DNA from: Acanthacorydalis orientalis
Taxonomy: Eukaryota > Arthropoda > Insecta > Megaloptera > Corydalidae
NCBI GenBank assembly: GCA_034766995.1
Contig: CM068323.1
Location: 2,356,752 to 2,420,751, forward strand
Direction: 5' to 3'
Length of the DNA stretch: 64,000 bases
Part shown: piece after piece, positions 19,843 through 29,436 of the stretch
Position numbering within the stretch: the stretch's first letter is position 1
Layout of the letters: each line of letters opens with the position of its first letter
Notes under the pieces: model-generated
The model's database searches: none
Seen by the model: the letters and a program-made list of their open reading frames with translations, nothing else
Told to the model about the DNA's origin: nothing
Translations under genes and position numbers: made by a program

Positions 19843-19989
19843 TTACAGCCTATAGATATATGAGCTGCACGTTATTTTTTAAAAAATAAATCTAAATTAT
19901 TATATTTTTTAAAATTTATATTTTTAATTCGAAATTTTCTATTTTGGACTGGTTATATCATATTGTATCTGCTATCACTGAAATAAGAC

Positions 19990-20800
19990 TAAAAACTTTA
20001 AATGCCTGATAGAAAGCAGCCCGGCCTACCAGTTGCAAACAGTGCGAGGTTGAACTTCAACGTTAAATTCACCAAATCGAAATTTAGAAAATCATTTCTT
20101 CACAGTTGTAAGTGTTGGTGCATGGTCCAAATAAACCTCCCGAAGATTTTCACCGAATTCATTAGGAAGGAGTATGCTAATATCGATTTTGTTTACATGT
20201 TGTAAGGTGTGAGAAGTAACTGGAAGCGCAGTCAATTGCCTGCTACTTCTGTCGCAATTTAACTTCAGATCATTTGTCACGAATGATCATAAAGTTATTC
20301 GGCGAGTAGGGTCAATTCGACATCGGATTCTGTGCAAAGGATAACGTGAAAGCATTAAATTCCTCAAAGTCGAAAAAAGAAGACCACTGTTTGGTTTTCA
20401 ATGGTAGAGCAGCTTTTACAGTTTCGATCCACTCCATTTACTAAAACGCACTCGAAATATGCTCATAAAACACAATATACTCTGAGAAGTTACATTGAAG
20501 GACACTTCTTTCTTCACTGAAGGCAATTGGACTTATATACTAAAATTGTATGAAGACGACATGGGCCATCTTCTCTATCGGCAATTGCCCAAATTAAGAG
20601 AAGTTGATTTGTCTCCAGATATGCGAACTATGAAGGTGTCTTAAGCAGTACAGTTTATAAGTTATTCGATGGCTGCTGGTATTACCAGCCTTATATTATG
20701 TGGAATCCTTCCAAGAGAAGCACTGGCTACAGCAGCTTTTGTAAAGACTATCAACTTATTGTTCGACAGCCTTTAATGGAGGCAATGCTTCTCGTGGAAA
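19990..20800 (+). pseudogene. P-like transposase fragment, copy D
   Basis: Plus-strand sequence with several frameshifts that matches the reverse complement of the transposase blocks in copies A, C and E (FIRKEYANIDFVYML, then LSR-type IIEV and C-terminal codons). It extends further toward the 3' end than the other copies, giving the tract DLSPDMRTMKVS, a stop, then AVQFISYSMAAGITSLILCG and ALATAAFVKTINLLFDSL. That pattern (kV..A.Q.fS.s.AaGl...EALxTAxFvexx..LFDSL) is typical of P-element transposases after the insertion domain. Non-functional. Confidence 0.7.
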
Positions 20801-20973
20801 TAAAAAAAATTAAGAAATAATATCTCCGGTGTTACATCTCAAAAACTTCACAACATATACGGTTTTGGGAAAAAGATCAAACAATTGTAAATTCTCATAG
20901 ACTTTTGGAAATCTTTTCTAGTCCGTTCCTATTAGATAATAAATATTCTTTATTACTTGTTTATTATTAGTAT

Positions 20974-21690
20974 TAGTTTGGTAGGAAAATATTGAGGCAA
21001 TATATATAAATTTGAAGGTTATTTGTACGGCCGTTTGTACGGGTGTACGAAGTCCAGTGACAACGCTTTGGTTCGAGGACTAGGCACCAACGATCTCGTC
21101 GTCGAACACTGCACCCATCAGTGGCCTAGCCTGCTAAAGGTGTAGTGTAAAGTGATTGACGGTCACCGACTTGGAATGCGCCATCCACAAGAGTCTGTTA
21201 GAGGTTTTCCTTCGCCGGCCGACCTGGAGCTCCGTTGACTCGTCACCAAGAGGCGGCCCCCTGGAGGGAGCCATAGAAAATGCTCCACTACTTAGCGATT
21301 AATCCCTCCTACCAAGCAACACTCAAGGGATATGAGCGAGTCGAATCATAAGTGCATACGCTTAGCACTCAAAAGTATCGCAAGGGCCCTTCAGGCTCGT
21401 ACTGCAACCGATCGCAGCCGAAAAAGATCAGTCTATCAGATCAGTGAGTGATACGAAGGCGCAGTGCATCACAGACCTGCGCCACGAACTGCAGTGACGA
21501 CGTCGTGCTTCACTGCAGCATCCGTTTTCATTTATTCTTTACAATTTTCTACCCTTTTTTGTATTATTATTTAATTCTTGTAATCTTGCCTGATAAAATT
21601 TGTATTCTTAAATTTACACACAGTTTTTTATTAATCGCGTATAATTGGAGGGTCGCCGCATCGGACCACCGTAAAAGCGCAAACATTAAT
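20974..21690 (+). repeat. GC-richer leader/LTR-like repeat, copy 1
   Basis: A mariner-like end (TTTGGTAGGAAAATATTGAGG) near 20978 is followed by a GC-richer block at 21040-21690 with no open frame of note. The part at 21060-21160 (CGATCTCGTCGTCGAACACTGC ... GGTGTAGTG) resembles 53226-53320. One explanation is the untranslated leader or LTR of a retroelement whose glycoprotein-like remnant is at 53.5 kb. I could not find a paired LTR. Confidence 0.4.
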
Positions 21691-22160
21691 TTTAACACAA
21701 AGTTATAATAATTCCAAAGTAATGAATTCTATATAAAATACCAAATTCGCTACTTTAAAATTATTATCAAATTGTGTTAAAATTAAACATTTTTGTATGG
21801 ATGTGAATATATTTTAAATTATTTATATCTTTTTGCACTCATACTATTGTATGTTACAATTCACGAAAAAGACAGTTATCTAGCCTATATAACTTATTTA
21901 TTTTTAAAAAAATGTTTAACAGTAACAATTAATAACTAAACACTAGTAATAAATAAATACTAATAATAGATACAAAAAAGAAAATTTAATGCAACACTGT
22001 ATTTTTTTTACAATCAACTTTATAATATGCTATATAGTATATATGCTATATAGTATAATGCTGTTTACAATTCACAAAAAAAGAATTTTCTATGTAAATT
22101 ATTTATTTTTAAAAAATATTTAATACCTACAATAAATAACTAAACACTAGTGATAAATAA
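21691..22160 (-). mobile_element. P-like element left-end fragments
   Basis: Two pieces (about 21691-22005 and 22050-22160) match the non-coding left third of the P-like family (1970-2240 in copy A), including TAATTCCAAAGTAATxAATTC, GGATGTGAATATATTTTAAA and AACTAAACACTAGT. Between them is the palindromic TATAATATGCTATATAGTATA tract. Confidence 0.65.
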
Positions 22161-22166
22161 ATATAA

Positions 22167-22556
22167 GGTTGATAGGAAAAGTTCACTTTTAATGTAAAAT
22201 CTGAACTCAGTTCTGTTAGACCTTCTTGCTGTTTGTCATTTAAATTAAAATTATTATGATTAAGCTCCATGAAAAGATTTGCAATCCATAAATTCATCTG
22301 TCGCATGTTCATATCTCTTCGGAAATATTTTTAGAATCTATCATATAATGAAATTAAATGATGACAGATAACTGTATTCAATCTATTTACATTTAAATCT
22401 TGCAGTGCATTAATAAAATCTTAATAATATACAAATATATCACAATTGTTCTCATTAATTTTTCCCGGCCAAAATTTAATTTTTTTCTTAAACCCATCAA
22501 TTTTGTTATATGAATTAAATACATTTTTTGTTGTTTAAATATTTTCTTTGTTGCAG
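22167..22556 (-). pseudogene. hAT remnant, inverted copy
   Basis: Reverse complement of 11940-12321. The frame at 22127-22312 reads MNMRQMNLWIANLFMELNHN and then QQEGLTELSSDFTLKVNFS, the ZBED5/FAM200-like hAT C-terminal region. It is slightly better preserved than the 12-kb copy (ELSSDFTLK) but shorter, and ends against a TA microsatellite. Confidence 0.7.
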
Positions 22557-22557
22557 T

Positions 22558-22575
22558 TTATATATATATATATAC

Positions 22576-22626
<51 letters not shown>

Positions 22627-22630
22627 CATA

Positions 22631-22669
<39 letters not shown>

Positions 22670-22881
22670 CTGTTTATCAATTTTATTCCTTAATTTTAAA
22701 AAGTCCTTCATTAAATTAGTCTCTAAAAGTTAAATAAGTGTTCTCATAATCACTAAATGCCATAACTGTTATACATTTGATTGTAAGTTTGTTTAACAAA
22801 ATAAATACAGATGTTTTCAACAACGAGTTTACATTTGCCTGTGATATTGTCGGTCTTTTATCTAAAAAATTAAATCAATAT

Positions 22882-22952
<71 letters not shown>

Positions 22953-23012
22953 CATACATATTTATAATATATATATACATACATACATACATACATATAT
23001 ATATATATATTA
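22558..23012. repeat. Two (TA)n microsatellites
   Basis: TA-rich runs at 22558-22668 and 22887-23010 separated by about 220 bp of plain AT-rich DNA. Open frames of Tyr/Ile repeats over them are artefacts. Confidence 0.9.
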
Positions 23013-23319
23013 GATCATTAAATATGAAATGTCCAAATTCGAATCAAAATTTTAGTTTATTATGAGTGAAAATGTATATCAAAATAATGGTAGGTAGTGT
23101 CGAAGTCACTACCGCTGGGGTTTTTGGCGGAAAATGTCTTACCTAAGAGGTGCTGTCGGGGAGTGTGTTTGTAGGGTTGGCAAGAAAGAAATGAGCATAA
23201 CAAACTTGTGTGTCTTTTTATTTATTTCTCACAATGCTGACTAATTTGTAAAATTTTGTTAAAGACAGGACAATGGTACGAGTAATACAATATGTAAGAC
23301 ACATGCTACACTTATATCT

Positions 23320-23562
23320 TTAGAGGATATTAAGTCTACAGTGGTATTCAATAAAGTTAACTGTTGGATCAAAGCAATCAGTTGGATCCGTGGCGAAGAT
23401 CGATCTAAGTTTGTCGTTCAGAAACTGTTTCAGACGATCGTTCGACGCATCAATGTTAAAGTTCCTGGTGAGCAGAAGCGTTATGTTAGGATCGTAGGAC
23501 CAGTCACTAACTATTGTTCTGACATGCTCTGTGTAGTAAATCATTAGTTGAAAAAGAAACAT
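23320..23562 (-). pseudogene. Endonuclease-like (EEP) fragment
   Basis: An 80-codon frame with ITLLLTRNFNIDASNDRLKQ, the counterpart of the LLxGDFNxD motif in endonuclease/exonuclease/phosphatase domains, followed by FLNDK-type helix residues. The GD of GDFN is replaced by RN, removing a catalytic aspartate. The downstream TxxxTxIDxxF motif is degraded. Inactive. Confidence 0.55.
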
Positions 23563-23920
23563 CTCGATAGGTGAGTGGCAAGTGTGTTGGTTTCAGAGGA
23601 TACACGAAACCGTTAATTTTACTCAACGGTGGCACCTTTCTTTGTTTTACTAATGTAAAGCAGTTTGAGCACAACATAAACTGTTGGACGTCTTCATCTG
23701 TAAATTCCTGTTGTAAGAATTGCAACATGGCTGCATTTGGCCGGTTTAAATTATTTTGGAACCATATGCTGTCACAAACTCCACAAACAGAATCCAACTT
23801 GTTGCCATAAAATGTCTTTTCAAAATGCTCCGTCTCCAGACGCCAATGCGTTTTAAACGCTAAATATCTATTCTTGAACGTTACATCTGCTTCTCTTTCG
23901 TCGCATTCCATCGTTTCCAT
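23507..23920 (-). pseudogene. DUF6570-like N-terminal region of Helentron ORF
   Basis: A 137-codon frame with paired cysteines (LDSVCGVCDSIWFQNNL ... QQFMLCSNCFTLVKQRKVPP) followed by LSKINGFVYPLKPTHLP. The pattern CxxCxxxWF...LCxxCxxxLxxxxIPxLSxxNGxxxxxxPxxL is that found before the Rep domain in Helitron ORFs of arthropods. After about residue 115 the frame runs into the endonuclease region out of frame, marking the deletion junction near 23560. Confidence 0.65.
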
Positions 23921-24017
23921 CTCACTGTCGAAATCTATTCCCTGTGAATTTGCATCAGGCGTTGCAGTGTTCGCGTGACTTGTTCACCTTAACTTCTCGA
24001 CGCTGCCTCATCCTCTT
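23921..24017. other. Junction between Helentron and env relics
   Basis: The retroviral-type env frame stops at 24018 and the Helentron frame begins at 23920. The short interval shows no target-duplication signature I can recognise. Confidence 0.4.
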
Positions 24018-24907
24018 TTATCTCAATTTAATTATTCTTTCATACAATAGAATGTTGCTTAATATAGGATCGAATGGTGATTTATTATTTTTCAAATATG
24101 TTTTAACATTTTTGATTTCTTTTAAAAGTTCTTTAGGTTTCACTATTGAATCATGAAGAAAATTAATCTTTGAGAATGTTATAGATACTTGTATTTTTTC
24201 TAGGATGTCACAAATCAATTGATAGGTACTTAATATCTGCGATGATACCATATGCATTTGTAAATATCGGGAATTGTCCATACTTCTTAACGTTATTGTT
24301 TGTATTATTAATTCAATTTGTTCAATTCTAGACTCGAAAGTAATTTCATTAAGCATTAACGAGGTAGTTATATTTTTAAACTCTTGAATTGACTTTTGTA
24401 TTAACGTCGTTTGACTACTAATTATTGTTTTTATTTTATTTTGATTACCTGAGAGAGTTTCGATGGCTTTATCGCACTTTTCTGCATCTTTTTGATCTAA
24501 ATTACCTGTTATTAGTTTTATTATTGAACATAAAGGGTCTATTATTCCTCTTTTATTTCTTTTATTTGAAATAGGGTTAATTTGATTAATTTGGAAATTT
24601 ATTTTATTATCTCATACTGCGATTAGATTAAATGTATTATAAAATTCATTTTTGTATTGTGTATAATTTTCTAATTTGTCATTAATCCTGATAATTTTAT
24701 GTCGTATCATTTGAAATTGTCCGATTACATTTGGTATATCAAATATTTGTATTAATGACCAATAATCTATAATGTTTTGGGCATTCCCTAATTTTAAAGG
24801 TAAAAGGTTAGGATTGTCATTTATTTTATGAAATTTAGCTTTTTCGGGTTCCATTTGGACGTTGGTGAATAATATGAATATACAAATATGGCTTCTGTGA
24901 TTTTCAT
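24018..24907 (-). pseudogene. Errantivirus-type envelope (F-like) gene relic
   Basis: A minus-strand frame from about 24907 to 24018 resembling the envelope/fusion protein of insect errantiviruses (Gypsy-type endogenous retroviruses). Visible parts are a hydrophobic start, an N-terminal surface portion (24854-24615), a basic furin-type motif KRNKRG near 24550, a following IDPL/ISS-like heptad region, and a leucine-rich helical stretch at 24356-24018. In intact relatives the protein mediates membrane fusion. This copy has a frameshift between the first ATG and the body, an in-frame TGA at 24612-24614, and has lost its transmembrane C-terminus. It is an old, inactive genomic copy. Confidence 0.7.
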
Positions 24908-25412
24908 TGTTGTTTTTTTTTATTGTTATTGCATATAGGAGTTGGAGATGTGTGCCCTCGTCTCAGGTCTTCTGGGAGATGATTTTGGTGTCCAGTAGGT
25001 GTGGTCGATTTTGTACTGCACCCTGGAGTATCTTATGGTATATCTCATGGAGTACCTCTGCTCTTTGAATTCGAAACGATGGTTTCTTGATGACGATTTT
25101 TGTTCTTGAAGAAATTTTGCACTACCGAACTCTTTGTTTTTCAAATAGCTGAATTAATTATTAAAATAAAAACGTGCTTCGCGATTTTCGTCGAGTTTAT
25201 GCTTTAGCTATCCCACCGACTGCGACAATTATGTTTCGAGCTTGTCATAACAGCTTGTTGAAAACTAATTTCGACTCGAGGATACGAGTCCCAACAACTT
25301 CTCACACAGATTTATGTTTAACACTGACTTTTATTAATTTTCTTACCACTTATATACAATTAATTTGGCGAGTCGACACGTTTGTACTTAGTGTCGTTAC
25401 AAATCTCACAAG
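24908..25412 (-). other. Leader and possible LTR of the env element
   Basis: On the minus strand, upstream of env, lies a GTATATAAGTGG TATA-like box near 25350, an AATAAAAGTC signal just after it, and then a leader with a 72-codon frame (24926-25144) ending HISNSYMQ that I do not recognise. The order promoter, leader, env without gag or pol is what a reverse-transcribed spliced env RNA, or a large deletion, would leave. The outer LTR border is obscured by the mariner at 25415. Confidence 0.4.
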
Positions 25413-25414
25413 TA

Positions 25415-26323
25415 CGAGGTCAGACAATTAAGTAATGCGACCGATTTTTTTTCTCGGCCTGTGGTAACACTGCGAACCTGTAACTCCGCCACCGTAATAG
25501 CAGATCCCTACTCTCTCGATCGAGACCTTGACCATCCTCGTACGATCATTTCTTCGCCAGCTGTTTAGTGTTTTGTAACAACGCGCGAGTAGTGCATGTC
25601 ACGAAAACCCACCGAATGAACATCGCTCAAGATTATCTCGAGCAGGTTGAAAGTGATCCTACTCTTCTCGATCGAGTTATTACTGGTGATGAAAGTTGGT
25701 TCTTTCAATATGACCCCGAAACTAAACGACAAAGCCAACAGTGGCTGTCCCCTGGAGCACCAAGGCCAAAGAAGGCGAGAATGAGCAAGTCCAAAGTGAA
25801 AACCATGTTGATTTGCTTCTTCGACAGCAAAGGGGTGGTTCACAAAGAGTTCGTACCACCTGGACAAACCGTAAATCAAGTATTCTACCGCAATGTGCTC
25901 GAAAAATTACGAAAAAGGGTGCTCAGAGTGCGTCCAGAGATCGCGAAGACTTGGGTTCTGCATCACGACAATGCTCTCTGTCACAGTGCGTTCAGTGTCT
26001 CTCAGTTTTTGGCGTCTAAAGGCATCGCAACGTTACCGCAACCGCCCTATTCACCGGACATGTCACCCTGCGACTTTTTCCTATTCCCCCATATGAAAAA
26101 ATTCGTCAAAGGTCGACATTTTGACTCCGTTGAAGATATCCAAGAATCTGTGACGAGGGTACTCGGAGAGGTCCCACAAGAAGTGTTCCAGAATTGTTAC
26201 GAAAACTGGAAAACTCGCTGGAATAAGTGTATAGATGCGGGAGGGGACTACTTTGAAGGGGATCGCAGCGATGTACTTAACATTACTTAACATTACTTAA
26301 CATTACTTAATTGTCTGACCTCG
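25415..26323 (+). mobile_element. Shortened mariner with catalytic domain, 909 bp
   Basis: TIRs CGAGGTCAGACAATTAAGTA and its complement bound the element, with TA at 25413-25414 and 26324-26325. About 400 bp is missing compared with a typical 1.3-kb mariner; the loss is in the 5' part that would encode the DNA-binding domain. Just inside the right TIR the decamer CATTACTTAA occurs three times in tandem, the last one being part of the TIR. It inserted at the inner edge of the second Helentron 3' end. Confidence 0.93.
25568..26290 (+). CDS. Mariner transposase, N-terminally truncated
   Basis: A 240-codon uninterrupted frame. It has the full DD34D core: VITGDESWFFQYDPE (first Asp), WVLHHDNALCH (second), and PPYSPDMSPCDFFLFPHMKK (third), with exactly 34 residues between the second and third aspartates. 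The C-terminus NWKTRWNKCIDAGGDYFEGD is typical. The helix-turn-helix DNA-binding domain is absent, so it could not bind its own TIRs; the start codon lies in sequence preceding the NIAQDYLEQVESDP linker and may not be used. It is the longest open catalytic domain in the window apart from the mariner at 34.9 kb. Similar proteins are often annotated as FLJ37770- or SETMAR-like. Confidence 0.88.
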   Translation: MFCNNARVVHVTKTHRMNIAQDYLEQVESDPTLLDRVITGDESWFFQYDPETKRQSQQWLSPGAPRPKKARMSKSKVKTMLICFFDSKGVVHKEFVPPGQTVNQVFYRNVLEKLRKRVLRVRPEIAKTWVLHHDNALCHSAFSVSQFLASKGIATLPQPPYSPDMSPCDFFLFPHMKKFVKGRHFDSVEDIQESVTRVLGEVPQEVFQNCYENWKTRWNKCIDAGGDYFEGDRSDVLNIT

Positions 26324-26325
26324 TA

Positions 26326-26552
26326 CGTGTAACATGTAAGTCTTACATATCGTACTACTCGTACCATTGTCCTGTCTTAACAAAATTTTACAAATTAATA
26401 GCATAGTGAGAAATAAATAGAAAGACATGCAAATTAGTTGTGCTCATTTCTTTCTTACCAACCCTACAAACACAACGCCCCGACAACACCGCTTAGGTAA
26501 GTCGTTTTTTGCCAAATACCTCAGCGGTAGTAATTTCAACACTACCTACCAT
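26326..26552 (+). mobile_element. Second Helentron 3' end, inverted
   Basis: About 225 bp matching the reverse complement of 23089-23310, including TCCTGTCTTAACAAAATTTT, GAAATAAATAGAAAGACATG and the terminal hairpin GGTAGTAATTTCAACACTACC followed by TACC. Both ends are followed or preceded by an A/T-rich flank. It is either a solo terminal fragment or a non-autonomous copy whose left part was replaced. Confidence 0.7.
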
Positions 26553-27270
26553 TTTTTTATGCCTGATGAGCGTTTGGTACGTCGCATGCGAGGGCTACTT
26601 TTGAAATAAATTCTTAAACCAGGAAAAACAGCATCCTCTTTCTTAACCATCGAAGATGATTTATAAAACCCTAATCTAACAAATCCAACTGTTAAAGTTC
26701 TGTATACAGAAACATAATTTTTCGAATTTTGGCCAGTTGTTTGCGCTTTTGAACAACTGTGCGACGGTGACAGCAGTTGGTGAATTCTGTGTTGCTGAGT
26801 GTAAAATGGAAGACAGAATAACAATTATAATTGTGGCGATTTACATTTTTCCGAATCAAAAAAAGGATGACATGATATACTTTATATACTGTTCATTACT
26901 ATGCATTCATGGAGGTGCAGCGTTTCTTGGCATAGGAAAAGACAAATTATCGATGATTCTCAGTGGAACTTTTGATGCTAATTTCGCGTCAGAATATTCA
27001 GCACCGCTTGTTAATTTTCTAGGTGAAAACTTAATTCAAGTATGAAAACTGATGCCATAATCGCAACGACAAAATCGGGCACTACTACAGATACTGCCTT
27101 TCGCGATATCTTCAAAACATACATTTCATGTTTCAGTTATCATAAACCCACAGTATCCAGTTGTACCAATTGAATCCCAACTAGAAGAAATCGAGGAATC
27201 TCTCCTATACTGATTCCTAAAATGCAATAAACAAAAATGAAACCATTCATTTACCATACATGATAGATAA
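26553..27270 (+). other. Unrecognised open frame region
   Basis: The plus-strand frame 26737-27045 (102 codons) starts MFALLNNCATVTAVGEFCVA and includes two hydrophobic stretches (ITIIIVAIYIF and YFIYCSLLCIHGGAAFLGIG). I do not recognise it, and there is no clear splice or promoter context. It could be a decayed transposon ORF or chance. Confidence 0.3.
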
Positions 27271-28137
27271 GTCTGTTCGATATGTACACTGAACTTACTC
27301 GAGATTCTCGTCGAACAGTTTAGAGTAAGTTCAGAATAGGGGATTTGTTACTCTGAACTTACTCTAGCTTTTTGTTAGAGTAACACGAGCATCTTTGTCT
27401 AACTCGAGAGTCTTTATTTATGATAACCGCTATCGAATGAACAAATCACCCAGACTTGACAGTATTCATATGAATTACTCTAACCTTACTCTATGTTGTT
27501 CGATAAAAGCAAGTTCAGAGTAAGAAAGTCAGAGTTAAGTCATAAAACTCAAGAGTCAGTTGAGAGCATAGATAAAATACTCTCTAGATGACAATGTACG
27601 AGTTAAAAATCTATGGCATGAAAACGATGGACTGGGGGTGCGGGGTATTAACTCATGCTGATACAGCAAGATGGCACTGACCGCGCGATATTTGTGCGGG
27701 AGATTTAACTACTTGAAATTTGAACATTAGCGCTGGTATACTTTCCCATTCAGAAATATTTAATTTTAATACAATTTTATAATAATTCTCAAGTAATCAA
27801 TTCCATATAAAATACGAAATTCATTACTTTAAAATTATGATAAAATTAGGCTAAAATTAAATATTTTCGAATGGATGTGATTTTCTTTTTAAATTATTTA
27901 ATTTTTTGCAATCTTACTATTGTATGATGCTGTTTACACACACAATTCACAGAAAATACATTTATCTATGTAATTTATTTATTCCTAAAAATTTTTAACA
28001 CTTACAATAAATAACTAAACACTAGTAATAAGTACAAAAAGAAGAACATTTATCACAACACTAAAAATTTCTCTACGATCGAAATCAAAGGAGCGTTTTT
28101 TTTTCGATTTTAAGGAATTTAACGCTTGTAAAATATT

Positions 28138-28428
28138 TCATCCCATGTCACACTCCGTGCACATAACCCGGAGTCTAATTAACTCTGTTCGTCGAATAAC
28201 TTCAATGATGATTCGTGACAAATGATCTAAAATTAAATTTCGACAAAAGGAGAAGGAAATTGACTGCTTCCAGCTAAGTCTCACATCTTGCAATATAAAA
28301 ACCATAACGCTATTTACATATTCCTTCCCTATGAATCCGGTGTTCATGTCAACATGCCCAGTAATTCTATCAGTGCGTAGGTCATACGACAACCCCTCGC
28401 GAGTTGACATGTCATCGAACATTAACAA
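28138..28428 (-). pseudogene. P-like transposase fragment
   Basis: 96 codons reading MLMFDDMSTREGLSYDLRTD, then RITGHVDMNTGFIGKEYVNS and ILQDVRLSWKQSISFSFCRN, ending with LSRIIIEVIRRTE and the VMCTECDMG pair of cysteines. It covers the family's RNase-H-like core start. Upstream codons to about 28640 continue the domain in broken frames. No full-length frame exists. Confidence 0.78.
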
Positions 28429-29217
28429 ACAGAAGTTGTCTTTGTCCTATAAGTTACTGATCATGGGTGTTTGGTACGACATAATGTAGTCGTTCACACC
28501 TGGTTTAAAAAGGATCAATTTCAAAAAAGTCATTAAAGAATTAATCGATGGTAAAGAAATTCATTTCCATAATAAACGATAACCTTTTATGCTTCTTTTC
28601 CAGAAAAACGAACATAACAACTCCTCTTCTATCTACTGTTTACCTAAATCTGCCATACCCTTGACACGAACCTATAAAAAATATATTTACGTTCGTTAAT
28701 TTATAAAAACCAATGTAAACATTTATGAATTTTAAGAAATTAGTGCACTATTAAATTTTAAAATAATTATTAGTTGCGGTTAAAATGTAAGTTATATATT
28801 GTATCGTATAACTTTGTACTGTTTTGAATTACTAAATTAACATACACCATCATTGTTTCTATTCAGAATAATAATGGAAACATTGCAGACGGTGGTTACA
28901 ATTTGAATAATTATTACAGTAGAAACGTTTATAATTTTACAAAATAAATTATAGTATAAATAATAACATTACACTTGTGAATACTTACATTCACTGGTAG
29001 ATCGATCACATCTGCAATGGTAGGAGCAATCAGTGCTTTCATCGTACTGGTTGATGAGAACACTGCGGACCTCGACTAAAATTTAAACAGCATTTATTAT
29101 ACAAATGTTTCTTGTTACCTAGAACAAATTAGGTATTTTCAGATCATTGCATCTCACATAGCATGGTTTTGGAAAAATTATTATTTTTCAAAACCATATA
29201 TAATAACCACAAGCAGA

Positions 29218-29436
29218 TTATATTAAGAAATAAAAATATTTTATACCTGTCTTTCCAAACACAACGAGAGGACCGCTGATCTGTTGATGTAATTTTGTTG
29301 GGAATTGGTCAAATCGTATGATCGAAATTGATGCTGACAATTTTTTCACTTTACATGCTGGAATCCACATGTTCTTCACCAATTGCCATTGCCTGAATCC
29401 GAAAACGTGCTCTACAACACAAATATTATTACACAT
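29218..29436 (-). pseudogene. THAP-region exon of the P-like element
   Basis: The minus-strand block bounded by a TTGTAG-type acceptor near 29412 and a GTATAA donor near 29245 corresponds to the second exon of the plus-strand copy at 58008-58171. It reads QWQLVKNMWIPACKV and then FPTKLHQQISGPLVVFGKT. In intact relatives the THAP zinc finger binds the element ends. Zinc ligands are not all recognisable here. Confidence 0.55.

Larger units (their letters stand above)
17470..19870. repeat. Unclassified palindromic repeat field
   Basis: Excluding the mariner inside it, this is about 1.1 kb of nested inverted repeats. One motif is a short palindrome built on AAAGTCxGACTTT, flanked by CTAGTCA/TGACTAG or CTAGGC/GCCTAG (17495, 17550, 17610, 17930, 19455, 19700). 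Between copies lie hairpin units with left arm ATATCCTGATTTATAAAATT and right arm its complement (17631/17918, about 19250/19425, about 19485/19690), whose interiors are themselves C-rich on one side and G-rich on the other. No coding region is credible. I do not recognise a family. Confidence 0.75.
23089..23920 (-). mobile_element. Helentron (Helitron-like) 3' part, internally deleted
   Basis: Minus-strand order: a DUF6570-like domain (23920-about 23560), then directly an endonuclease/exonuclease/phosphatase domain (about 23560-23320), then a 3' UTR and a terminal hairpin. The 3' end reads GGTAGTGACTTCGACACTACCTACC, a 7-bp stem followed by TACC. Helentrons are Helitrons that carry this endonuclease domain and end in a terminal hairpin, which fits. 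The Rep and helicase parts between the two domains are missing, so the copy could not move by itself. A second 3' end in opposite orientation is at 26326-26552. Confidence 0.65.

Noticed and set aside
25565..25879. 104-codon minus-strand frame
   Set aside because: It is the antisense shadow of the mariner catalytic domain at 25568-26290.
23089..26552. A single 3.4-kb DNA transposon with 230-bp TIRs
   Set aside because: The inverted blocks are better explained as two Helentron 3' ends, since each carries a terminal hairpin and one continues into Helentron-type codons; the interior mixes an env relic and an independent mariner.
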